DNA from: Actinomycetes bacterium
Lineage (GTDB): Bacteria > Actinomycetota > Acidimicrobiia > Spongiisociales > UBA4744
NCBI GenBank assembly: GCA_024641205.1
Contig: JAHEDM010000025.1
Span: 1 to 12,793 of the forward strand
DNA length: 12,793 nucleotides
Direction of reading: 5' to 3'
Shown here: in pieces, positions 1-5,931 of the stretch
Layout: every line of letters begins with the position of its first letter
Numbering within the stretch: the first letter of the stretch is position 1
The notes under the pieces: model-generated
What the model was told of the DNA's origin: nothing
The model's database searches: none
What the model saw: only the letters and a program-made list of their open reading frames with translations
Translations under genes and position numbers: made by a program

Positions 1-944
1 AGCCGTCCGACCTGGACCGGCGAACCGGGGAACTCGACGTTGTTGTTGCCGGAGCCGAGACCGCCTGGGTCACGCCAACGGCGATTAAAACGTGGCGAAG
101 TCGCGGGTTGGGCGTTCTCGGCCTGCATCCGCCCAACGATCGCCCCGCCCATCGACTGCTCACCATTGGTGGCGCCGATGAGGTACTCCCCGATATAACG
201 CCACCCGAGCGAATCCTCCACATCGTGAGGACGATGCGCCGGCCGCTTCCGGCCCCGGCCGCGTCGGGAGGCTTGATAACCGTCACCGGTGGTCGGGGCG
301 CACCCGGCATTTCCGAAGTTGCTCTCAGCCTGGCGTGGGGGCTCGCCGCGCAGCGCACCACCTTGCTGATCGATCTGGACAGGCAGGGGCCTTCGCTCTC
401 GGTGAGGCTAGGTGTTATTCCCTCCCCTGACGTGGCGCACGCAGCAGACGAGGTCATGGGATCCGGTGTCTTCCCACCTGAGGTGCGCCGCATAGGACCG
501 CTTTCCATGCTGGCCGGCCCACCGATCCGCGCCTCCGGTCCCCTCACCTCCGCCCTCGTCAATGAGGTAATCCAGGCTGCCGAGGGAAGCTTCGAACGCA
601 TCGTGGTCGACCTCGGGGTGAGCCAACCGGACGATCCGCTTCTCTATCGGGCCACCTCCCGCATCCTCACCTGCGAGGCGACCCCAAAAGGATTGGTACG
701 AGCGGCCGCCACCGTCGAAGCCTGGGCAGCCCCGCTCCCCGCTCTGGTCCTCAATCGGGTACCGGAGGACGGTCACGAAGATGCCGTTCGGGCCGCCCGC
801 CGTTGGCTGGGTCTCGAGCCAAACGTGGTGATCCCTCACCTCCCGGAGGTACATTATGCCGCCCGGGTGGCAGGTCCTCCCAGTCCGCAGCTCGTCAGAC
901 TTCTCGAGCCGCTCCATCAATTGATTCCGGCCAGCCTCGATTGA
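1..944 (+). CDS. CpaE/MinD-like P-loop ATPase, 5'-truncated by the window edge
   Basis: The reading frame is open from base 3 to the TGA at 942-944, so the true start lies upstream of the window. The TTG at 108 is an internal codon, since the coding-like sequence continues before it (DVVVAGAETAWVTPTAIKTW). The first visible ~75 residues look like the receiver-like N-terminal domain that precedes the ATPase in CpaE-type pilus-localisation proteins. A MinD/ParA-type domain follows. It has a degenerate Walker A, GGRGAPGIS, at 288-314, an A'-like segment LLIDLDRQGPSLSVRLG, and a Walker B-like VVDLG. The usual P-loop lysine is Ile and the signature lysine is Arg, so nucleotide hydrolysis is doubtful. 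Related actinobacterial CpaE-like proteins also have lysine-free loops of this kind. Function is inferred as polar localisation or assembly of a Flp/type IV-like pilus or secretion system, but the partner genes would lie upstream and unseen. The gene converges on pheA with a 35-base gap. Confidence 0.75.
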   Translation, partial: PSDLDRRTGELDVVVAGAETAWVTPTAIKTWRSRGLGVLGLHPPNDRPAHRLLTIGGADEVLPDITPPERILHIVRTMRRPLPAPAASGGLITVTGGRGAPGISEVALSLAWGLAAQRTTLLIDLDRQGPSLSVRLGVIPSPDVAHAADEVMGSGVFPPEVRRIGPLSMLAGPPIRASGPLTSALVNEVIQAAEGSFERIVVDLGVSQPDDPLLYRATSRILTCEATPKGLVRAAATVEAWAAPLPALVLNRVPEDGHEDAVRAARRWLGLEPNVVIPHLPEVHYAARVAGPPSPQLVRLLEPLHQLIPASLD

Positions 945-979
945 GGGTTCACCCGAGCCCGCCGAGCGGTGGCAGACTC

Positions 980-1789
980 CTAGACCTCGGCTCGATAGGT
1001 CCCCAGGTGGTGGAGTTCGACCATGGCGCCCGGCAGCGGACTGAAGACCTCGGCGAACCCTTGCGGGCCGGGCCGGTGGATCAGATCAACAAACATGCGG
1101 TAGCGCCAGGGCGTATCAGTCGGACGCGACTCGATCCGGGTCAGGTTGGCTCCGCGCAAACCGAGTTCCGTCAGGGCTAACGCCAGCGCACCCGGACGAT
1201 GCTGGGTTTCGAAAGCCATACTCGACTTATCGGCGTCATTCGCAATAGGAGGCTCGCCACCGGCCAGCACCACAAACCGCGTGGTGTTGTGAGCCCGATC
1301 CACCACATCAGACATCAACACCTCGAGATTGTGGGGGCGGGCCGCTTCCGGGGGCGCCAGAGCTGCTTCGGCCGGGTTTTGGTGCTCGGCGGTTTCCCGA
1401 ACTGCTCCGGCAGTGTCGTGAGTCGGTATCGGCTGCCAACCGCGGGCCTGGATGATCCCTTCGGCCTGAGCCAGCGCCTCGGGGTGGGAGCGGACCTGTT
1501 TGATTCCATCAAGTGATGCGCCGGGCAAGCCGAGGAGGGCATGCCGGACCTCGATCTGATGTTCCGCGACGATTCGGGCAGGAGCTTCTACCAGCCGATC
1601 GAGGACGGGAAGGACGCTCCCGGTGGTCGAGTTCTCGATCGGGAGCACGAGGCGCTGGACGTCACCTGCCGTCAAAGCCGAAAACGCCGCAACAAAACTC
1701 GGATACCCGATCAGGTCTTCATCCGGAAACATCTCCCGGGAAGCCCGGTCGCTGTACGAGTACCGCTCGCCCTGATAGCCGATCACCAT
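980..1789 (-). CDS. pheA: prephenate dehydratase
   Basis: Converts prephenate to phenylpyruvate, the committed step of phenylalanine synthesis, in the cytoplasm. The 269-residue product matches the stand-alone bacterial form, with a catalytic domain followed by an ACT domain. Visible signatures are GYQGERYSYSDRA near the N-terminus, LPIENSTTGSV (49-59), SHPEALAQ (101-108), THDTAGA (123-129) and the catalytic TRF (170-172). The C-terminal ACT regulatory domain (about 188-265) carries GANLTRIESRP (213-223), whose ESRP motif is the phenylalanine-binding signature, so feedback inhibition by phenylalanine is expected. There is no chorismate mutase domain. The ATG at 1787-1789 has no recognisable Shine-Dalgarno site, but a TAATGT box ends 7 bases upstream, suggesting a leaderless mRNA. 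It is divergent from the small Cys/His gene at 1956. No other aromatic-pathway gene is in the window. Confidence 0.96.
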   Translation of the reverse strand: MVIGYQGERYSYSDRASREMFPDEDLIGYPSFVAAFSALTAGDVQRLVLPIENSTTGSVLPVLDRLVEAPARIVAEHQIEVRHALLGLPGASLDGIKQVRSHPEALAQAEGIIQARGWQPIPTHDTAGAVRETAEHQNPAEAALAPPEAARPHNLEVLMSDVVDRAHNTTRFVVLAGGEPPIANDADKSSMAFETQHRPGALALALTELGLRGANLTRIESRPTDTPWRYRMFVDLIHRPGPQGFAEVFSPLPGAMVELHHLGTYRAEV

Positions 1790-1796
1790 GGCGCGG

Positions 1797-1802
1797 ACAT
1801 TA
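1797..1802 (-). promoter_or_regulatory. candidate -10 box for leaderless pheA
   Basis: On the minus strand TAATGT stands 7 bases before the pheA ATG, so transcription would start at or next to the A of the start codon. No ribosome-binding site separates the two. It fits the TANNNT form of actinobacterial -10 elements. No clear -35 is seen at 17-18 bases. Prediction from sequence only. Confidence 0.45.
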
Positions 1803-1871
1803 GCAACCAGTAGACAGCTATCTGCGTTCTGGCCGGCAGCTGGGAGCGAAGCGGTCTGGTTGCTGGTTGCT
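1802..1871. repeat. inverted-repeat-bounded intergenic element with heptamer repeat
   Basis: Between divergent pheA and the small Cys/His gene. AGCAACCAG at 1802-1810 is the exact reverse complement of CTGGTTGCT at 1856-1864. CTGGTTGCT occurs again at 1863-1871, because the heptamer CTGGTTG is tandemly duplicated (1856-1862 and 1863-1869). The left arm can therefore pair with either right copy. The bases between can be divided into sevens, but the match between units there is weak. It overlaps the pheA promoter region. Whether it acts as an operator, a transcript structure or a remnant repeat cannot be told. Confidence 0.6.
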
Positions 1872-1955
1872 TTTCAATTCTTAGGAAAATCTCAGAAACC
1901 GCTCACATGATTCTCACCGTCCTAGTGGACGATGAAGTATCCGAAAGGACCAAAG

Positions 1956-2150
1956 ATGAGCGAAATCATGACAGCGAGAAAAGCGGGCGGATACGTCCGC
2001 AAACCCGGCACATACCCGACCGGCCGCGTGTGTTCCCAGGAAGACTGCGATACGCGCCTGTCAACCTACAACTCCCGGCCGACCTGCCGTCAACACACCC
2101 CGGTCCGCTTTCCGCGCGTCCGTGGGCAGGTTGCCCCTTCTGAAGCGTAG
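1956..2150 (+). CDS. small Cys/His (putative zinc-binding) protein
   Basis: A 64-residue basic protein of unknown function. I chose the ATG at 1956 over the in-frame ATG at 1932 because AAAGGA (1944-1949) lies 6 bases before it, a good ribosome-binding site. The sequence has C26, C31, C44 and H47, spaced C-x4-C-x12-C-x2-H. The core reads VCSQEDCDTRLSTYNSRPTC, and an LSxYN segment between two Cys pairs recurs in small actinobacterial proteins with a putative single zinc knuckle. No signal peptide or membrane segment is seen. It is divergent from pheA and convergent with the zinc-ribbon gene at 2369-2656, with a strong hairpin between them. A regulatory or nucleic-acid-binding role is possible but not shown. 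Confidence 0.7.
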   Translation: MSEIMTARKAGGYVRKPGTYPTGRVCSQEDCDTRLSTYNSRPTCRQHTPVRFPRVRGQVAPSEA

Positions 2151-2319
2151 GAAACTAGTAGCCAGGAATCAGTCGTCGGTCGGCCGGCTGAGAGCCGCCG
2201 GAACACTGGAGGCTCCAGGTCTTTCGTCGCCCGGAAAACCCGCATCGACCGCCACCCCATGCACCACATTCACCCGGACGATCGTCTCGCCTACTCATGT
2301 GACGACCCCTGCGACACAA

Positions 2320-2343
2320 CGGGCGACCCGTGTGGGTCGCCCG
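2320..2343. terminator. strong hairpin between convergent genes, candidate bidirectional terminator
   Basis: CGGGCGACCC (2320-2329) pairs perfectly with its reverse complement at 2334-2343 across a GTGT loop, giving a 10-bp, very GC-rich stem. It sits between the stop codons of the genes ending at 2150 (+) and 2369 (-). There is no U-tract on either side, so classical intrinsic termination is uncertain. U-less hairpin terminators are reported in actinobacteria. The rest of the 2151-2368 gap shows no gene; a smaller 5-bp hairpin (CGGCT, loop GAG) lies just after 2180. Confidence 0.55.
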
Positions 2344-2368
2344 CCCTCCCGTGTAGATCCAATCCTCG

Positions 2369-2656
2369 CTATCCAGTCGCCCGGGCCGGTCGGCGCCTCA
2401 TCGTCGGCGCTTCCCCAAATGATCGACCGGTCGAGACCTGCCCGTCACCGACCTTGGCCAACAGAGCCTCCACCTCGAACATCGAGGCCAGCTTTGGCTC
2501 GGTGAAAAGGTCGGTGTCGCCGACCGCGGACACCTCGCTGATGTCGATCTGCACGATGCCGCACACCGAACAGCTGCGGCGTGCAATTCCTCCGCCCACA
2601 TTCCCAATTGGCGAATAAGTGTGCAATCCCTTTTTACAACTGACATACCGAGCCAT
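2369..2656 (-). CDS. small zinc-ribbon-like protein, unknown function
   Basis: A 95-residue protein that I do not recognise as a named family. The ATG at 2654-2656 is chosen because GGGAGG lies 4 bases upstream, and the product then begins MARYVSCKKGLHTY. An earlier in-frame ATG at 2695 would add 13 residues with no ribosome-binding site. C7, H12, C29 and C32 (C-x4-H-x16-CxxC, with CSVCG at 29-33) form a plausible zinc site. A segment near residues 45-75 may be helical (LFTEPKLASMFEVEALLAKV), and the C-terminal ~15 residues are basic and disordered-looking. There is no signal peptide. It lies 134 bases downstream of the EtfD-like gene on the same strand and could be co-transcribed or have its own promoter. 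Confidence 0.7.
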   Translation of the reverse strand: MARYVSCKKGLHTYSPIGNVGGGIARRSCSVCGIVQIDISEVSAVGDTDLFTEPKLASMFEVEALLAKVGDGQVSTGRSFGEAPTMRRRPARATG

Positions 2657-2790
2657 TGAGCCTCCCAGCTCCAACAGATCCCACCTTACCGTCACTCTTC
2701 GTGTTCGTCATGCCGCTGAGGGTATCAACTGCAGAAGGGGGCTGGAGAACTAGTCACCATCCGGGTGTATGTAACCACAGAAAGTGACGA

Positions 2791-4950
2791 TCAGCTGGTT
2801 TTGAAGACCTGCTCGGCGAGGATCTCAGCGATGTCTCGCACGATGACGTCATCACCCTTGCCGAGGTCTTTGACGCCGTCGTCGATCATGATGTAGCAGA
2901 ACGGGCAGGCAACGGCCACCTCATCTGCACCCGTTCCCACGGCCTCTCCGGCCCGCTCCGTGCCGACTTTCTTCCCGACCTTTTCTTCCGTCCAGAACTG
3001 TGCACCGCCTGCTCCGCAGCAGAACGATTCCTTCCCGCATCGATCCATCTCGACCAGGTCGACTCCGCCGATGGAAGCAATGACCGACCGCGGGGCCACG
3101 AATACATCGTTATGCCTGCCCAGGTAGCAAGGGTCGTGGTAGGTGATCTTCTTCTTTCCACCGTTTCCGTCGGCCGAGATGCGGCCTTCGTTCACCAACG
3201 ACATGAGCAGCTGACTGTGGTGCAAAACCTCGTAGTCTCCGCCGAGTTGCGGGTATTCGTTCTTGAGCGTGTTGAAGCAATGAGGACATTGGGTAATGAC
3301 CTTCTTCACGCCGAGATCATCAAGCGTCTGGATGTTGGTCAGGGCCAGCTGCTGGAAGAGGTACTCGTTGCCGGACCGTCGGGCCGGATCACCGGTACAT
3401 TGCTCTTTCGGTCCGAGAATCGCATAGTCGATCCCGGCTTCGCTCAGCAGCCGGGCGATCGACTGCGTGACCTTGACATTTCGATCATCAAACGACCCTG
3501 CGCATCCGACCCAGTAGAGATACTCGGCCGAGTCAACTCCATCCTCGCCCAGGATCTTCACATCGACGTCGAGTGCTTTCGCCCAGTCGGCGCGGGCTGC
3601 CTGACTCAGACCCCAGGGATTGCCTTGGTTCTCCATGGCTACATAGGATTTGCCCAGCTCGGCCGGGAAATTCGATTCCATGAGGGATAGATACCGTCGC
3701 ATGTCGAGGATCTTGTCGAGGATTTCAATGTTGACCGGGCAAATCTCGTCGCACGCCCGGCAGGTGGTACACGCCCACAGTTCCTCCGGTTGAATCCGCT
3801 CGAACACCCGATCCGCGGTGACCGTAATCGCATCATCCATGCCAACCGGCGGTGAGACGGCCGGGACTCCTGACAACGCCGCAACCTCTCCCAGCTTGAG
3901 GACGATCTCGCGAGGGTCGAGCGGCTTGCCGGTCAGGTTGGCGGGGCAGACGGACGTACACCTTCCGCAGACGGTGCAGGCGTCGGTGTCGAGCAACTGT
4001 TTCCAGGTGAATTCCCCGATGACCGAGGCGCCGATGGATTCGATATCGGTCGCCTCCATCAGATTGGGTATCGCTTTCATGGCTCCCTTGGGGCGGTCCT
4101 TCGGAGCCAGGAACATGTTGGCGGGCGAGGTGAACATGTGCCGGAGCTTGGTCGTAGGAAGCAATACCAGGAATGCGACGAAGGCCAGCGCGTGGGCGAT
4201 CCAGAAAGCCCGATGCCATCCGCTCGCCATCGACGGCGGAAAGAGATAGCTCAGCGGGTAGCCAACGAATGACCACGTTTCGAATTCGGGCCGACCCTGC
4301 ATCGAGATTCGAGCGGCTTCGGTGGCGAGGCCGGATACGCCAATGAACCCGAGCGTGAGGAGTATCCAGGCGTCCTCGGCTTTGGTCTTCAGGCGGAGCC
4401 GCCACGGTCTCTGGCCGTACCTGCGGGCAACGGCCCAGACAATCCCGACCACGAAGACCACCGCAGCCAGATCGAGGATCGCCGAATAGCTCTTGTAGGT
4501 ATTGCCTTCGAGGAATTTGAGACCGGCGGGAAGCAGATGGTCGATCTCGAGCGTCACCGTGCCCAGGAACAGCACGATGAATCCGTAGTAGATCATGGCG
4601 TGCATCAACCCGGCTGCCCGGTCGCGCAGCAGGGTCTTCATAGCCAGCCCGGCTCCCGCCGACCTCAGCCGCTGGGCCCAGTGACCCGTACGGTCTTCAC
4701 TGCTGCCCCGCTCCCAGTTTCTCGCTCGCAGCGAGAACAAATACAGCGTCAAAGGCAGGAAGGCAGCGATGCCAACATAGAACAGGGCCTGCAGCGCAGG
4801 AGCGATGTTGCCGAATACCTCCCGCCCGACGGCGGGGATGAAGTGCCCGGGTAACGAACCCATCCACCAGAACAACAGGGTCGCGAGGAAGGCAGCAACG
4901 GCGAGGGCGAAGAGAACTCCGCTGGCGGTGAGGCGGCGACGAGGCTCCAT
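2791..4950 (-). CDS. EtfD/FadF-like ETF:menaquinone oxidoreductase (membrane cytochrome b plus HdrB/C-like Fe-S protein)
   Basis: A 719-residue membrane iron-sulfur protein. The N-terminal ~270 residues hold six predicted membrane helices (about 10-33, 50-74, 113-136, 156-176, 193-212, 246-266) in a NarI-like cytochrome b arrangement. H117, H138, H246, H253 and H271 are possible haem ligands. Two 4Fe-4S motifs follow, C325/C328/C331/C335 and C394/C397/C400/C404. Two CCG domains come next: C483, C518, C555 and C558, then C608, C644-C645, C682 and C685. The first CCG has CTG (EQCTGDPARR) instead of CCG, as is usual in this subfamily. Relatives include Mycobacterium EtfD (Rv0338c) and Bacillus FadF, which move electrons from ETF, and so from acyl-CoA dehydrogenases, to menaquinone. 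The ATG at 4950 is preferred to one at 5001, since AAGGA lies 6 bases upstream and the first helix follows. No etfAB gene is nearby. DsrK/HdrD-like roles cannot be excluded. Confidence 0.85.
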   Translation of the reverse strand: MEPRRRLTASGVLFALAVAAFLATLLFWWMGSLPGHFIPAVGREVFGNIAPALQALFYVGIAAFLPLTLYLFSLRARNWERGSSEDRTGHWAQRLRSAGAGLAMKTLLRDRAAGLMHAMIYYGFIVLFLGTVTLEIDHLLPAGLKFLEGNTYKSYSAILDLAAVVFVVGIVWAVARRYGQRPWRLRLKTKAEDAWILLTLGFIGVSGLATEAARISMQGRPEFETWSFVGYPLSYLFPPSMASGWHRAFWIAHALAFVAFLVLLPTTKLRHMFTSPANMFLAPKDRPKGAMKAIPNLMEATDIESIGASVIGEFTWKQLLDTDACTVCGRCTSVCPANLTGKPLDPREIVLKLGEVAALSGVPAVSPPVGMDDAITVTADRVFERIQPEELWACTTCRACDEICPVNIEILDKILDMRRYLSLMESNFPAELGKSYVAMENQGNPWGLSQAARADWAKALDVDVKILGEDGVDSAEYLYWVGCAGSFDDRNVKVTQSIARLLSEAGIDYAILGPKEQCTGDPARRSGNEYLFQQLALTNIQTLDDLGVKKVITQCPHCFNTLKNEYPQLGGDYEVLHHSQLLMSLVNEGRISADGNGGKKKITYHDPCYLGRHNDVFVAPRSVIASIGGVDLVEMDRCGKESFCCGAGGAQFWTEEKVGKKVGTERAGEAVGTGADEVAVACPFCYIMIDDGVKDLGKGDDVIVRDIAEILAEQVFKTS

Positions 4951-5030
4951 CCTGTTTCCTTCCGGAAGTCCGACGGAGCGGAGTCTAGATAGCAGGAGCA
5001 CCCGCCCTGCTCACTCCAGCAAGCGGAAAA

Positions 5031-5110
5031 CAGTTCTTAGTAGTCAGTAGCTCGTAGTGGGTAGTCGGTCGAGGCACAGCCGCCGCTAACGGACGACAGA
5101 CTACGAACTG
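5031..5110. repeat. inverted repeat enclosing heptamer tracts
   Basis: CAGTTCTTAGT (5031-5041) and ACTACGAACTG (5100-5110) are inverted repeats with one mismatch, bounding an 80-base element between pspA and the EtfD-like gene. With a loop of about 58 bases and no U-run it is not a simple terminator, though it lies where the pspA transcript should end. It encloses or overlaps the two heptamer tracts listed separately. Confidence 0.5.
5040..5067. repeat. tandem degenerate heptamer, GTAGNNN x4
   Basis: Four consecutive 7-base units each begin GTAG: GTAGTCA (5040-5046), GTAGCTC (5047-5053), GTAGTGG (5054-5060) and GTAGTCG (5061-5067). The phase is exact, and the tract is intergenic between pspA and the EtfD-like gene. 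Confidence 0.7.
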
Positions 5111-5127
5111 CCAACTTCAGACTCTTC
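5100..5127. repeat. tandem degenerate heptamer, ACTNNNN x4
   Basis: Four consecutive 7-base units begin ACT: ACTACGA (5100-5106), ACTGCCA (5107-5113), ACTTCAG (5114-5120) and ACTCTTC (5121-5127). The last reaches into the pspA stop codon. This tract is opposite in sense to the GTAG tract at 5040-5067. Confidence 0.55.
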
Positions 5128-5843
5128 TACAGTCCCAGCTCCGCTTTCAGCTCTTCCAGTTTGGCATCGGCTTGCGCCACCGAGATGGCTTCACGCAGCT
5201 CGGTCTCGGCCCCTTCCGGTGTCGCTTCCCGGAGCTCGGCGCGAGCCTTGGCATCGGCCAGACGCACGTCGATCTTGTCCTGAACCTTGTCAAGGCTGGG
5301 CGACTCCACCTCCATGGACGCCCCGATCGACTCGACTGCCTTGTTGACGGCTTCCTGCATCTTGGCCTGCTCCAGCCGGCCGACCAGTTCCATCCGCTTG
5401 GCGGCCAATTCCTGCAGACGCATCGCGTTCTGCTCGACGGCCCCCTTGGCGCTCTCCGCCTGAGAGGCGGCGATCTCGTACTGCTCTTTGAAGCCGGACA
5501 GGTTGTTCTCTCCAGCTTGCAGCTTCATGGCCAGGCTCTGCGCCGCCCGGGTCCATTTCGCCATGCCCTCGGTGTCGCCCGCGTTCTTGGCTGCCTCAGC
5601 CTTCATCAGCGACTGCTTGGCCATTTCGCGAGCCTCACCCACTTCGTCTGCAGCCCGTTCGATTTTTGCCTCGATCTGTGTGCGGTGGGCAATGATCTTG
5701 GCCGCCTGGTTGCGAAGCTTCTGATCCTGGGTCCGTGCCTCCTGGATCGCCTGCTCGATCTCTATCTCGGGATCCATAGCCCGTTCGGCCGTGGTACGGA
5801 AGAGGGTCTTGAAGTATCCCCACAAACGCTTGAAAAAGCTCAC
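5127..5843 (-). CDS. pspA: PspA/IM30 family envelope-stress protein
   Basis: A 238-residue, almost wholly helical protein of the ESCRT-III-like PspA/Vipp1 family, which binds and stabilises the inner leaflet of the cytoplasmic membrane under envelope stress. The N-terminus (MSFFKRLWGYFKTLFRTTAERAM) is the amphipathic membrane-binding helix, and DPEIEIEQAIQEA follows as in other family members. Charged heptad-rich coiled coil runs from about residue 30 to 170. A variable C-terminal part ends KLEELKAELGL. Start is GTG at 5841-5843 with GGAGG (5851-5855) 7 bases upstream. It is the last gene of the run bcp, pspC, TPM-like gene, pspA, with an 88-base gap before it that holds a palindrome and repeats. 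No PspF or ClgR regulator gene is in the window. Confidence 0.95.
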   Translation of the reverse strand: MSFFKRLWGYFKTLFRTTAERAMDPEIEIEQAIQEARTQDQKLRNQAAKIIAHRTQIEAKIERAADEVGEAREMAKQSLMKAEAAKNAGDTEGMAKWTRAAQSLAMKLQAGENNLSGFKEQYEIAASQAESAKGAVEQNAMRLQELAAKRMELVGRLEQAKMQEAVNKAVESIGASMEVESPSLDKVQDKIDVRLADAKARAELREATPEGAETELREAISVAQADAKLEELKAELGL

Positions 5844-5861
5844 CTGGTGTCCTCCAGTCTT

Positions 5862-5878
5862 GATTACGGAACGTGATC
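5862..5878. promoter_or_regulatory. palindromic operator-like site upstream of pspA
   Basis: GATTACGGAACGTGATC has arms GATTACG and CGTGATC that match as an inverted repeat at 6 of 7 positions around a 3-base centre. It lies 19-35 bases before the pspA GTG, just upstream of the ribosome-binding site. TTACGGA within it (5864-5870) is repeated directly at 5883-5889, a 19-base (about two helical turns) spacing. Consistent with a dimeric regulator site; no experimental basis. Confidence 0.4.
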
Positions 5879-5931
5879 TAGTTTACGGATTCCGAATAGG
5901 CGCCGAGCCACGTTTGGCAGCTGCCTTTTCG

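Noticed and set aside
408..920. Open frame antisense to the CpaE-like gene
   Set aside because: Long only because GC-rich coding DNA leaves antisense frames open; no recognisable motif, and the plus-strand product has clear ATPase features.
950..1035. tRNA-like look of the plus strand after the first gene (GCGGTGGCAGACTCCTAGAC, later GGAGTTCGACC)
   Set aside because: The segment lacks matching acceptor and anticodon stems and lies in the conserved C-terminal coding part of pheA.
803..1180. Plus-strand frame spanning the end of the first gene and the end of pheA
   Set aside because: Overlaps two better supported genes and has low-complexity, frame-shadow composition.
2122..2618. Plus-strand frames across the convergent gap and zinc-ribbon gene
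   Set aside because: No ribosome-binding site or family features; the minus-strand gene has a strong site and a coherent Cys pattern.
5916..5925. GGCAGCTGCC palindrome followed by TTTT, as a terminator
   Set aside because: A 10-base palindrome without a loop can form at most 3 base pairs as a hairpin; the T-run is also on the wrong strand for the gene ending at 5932.
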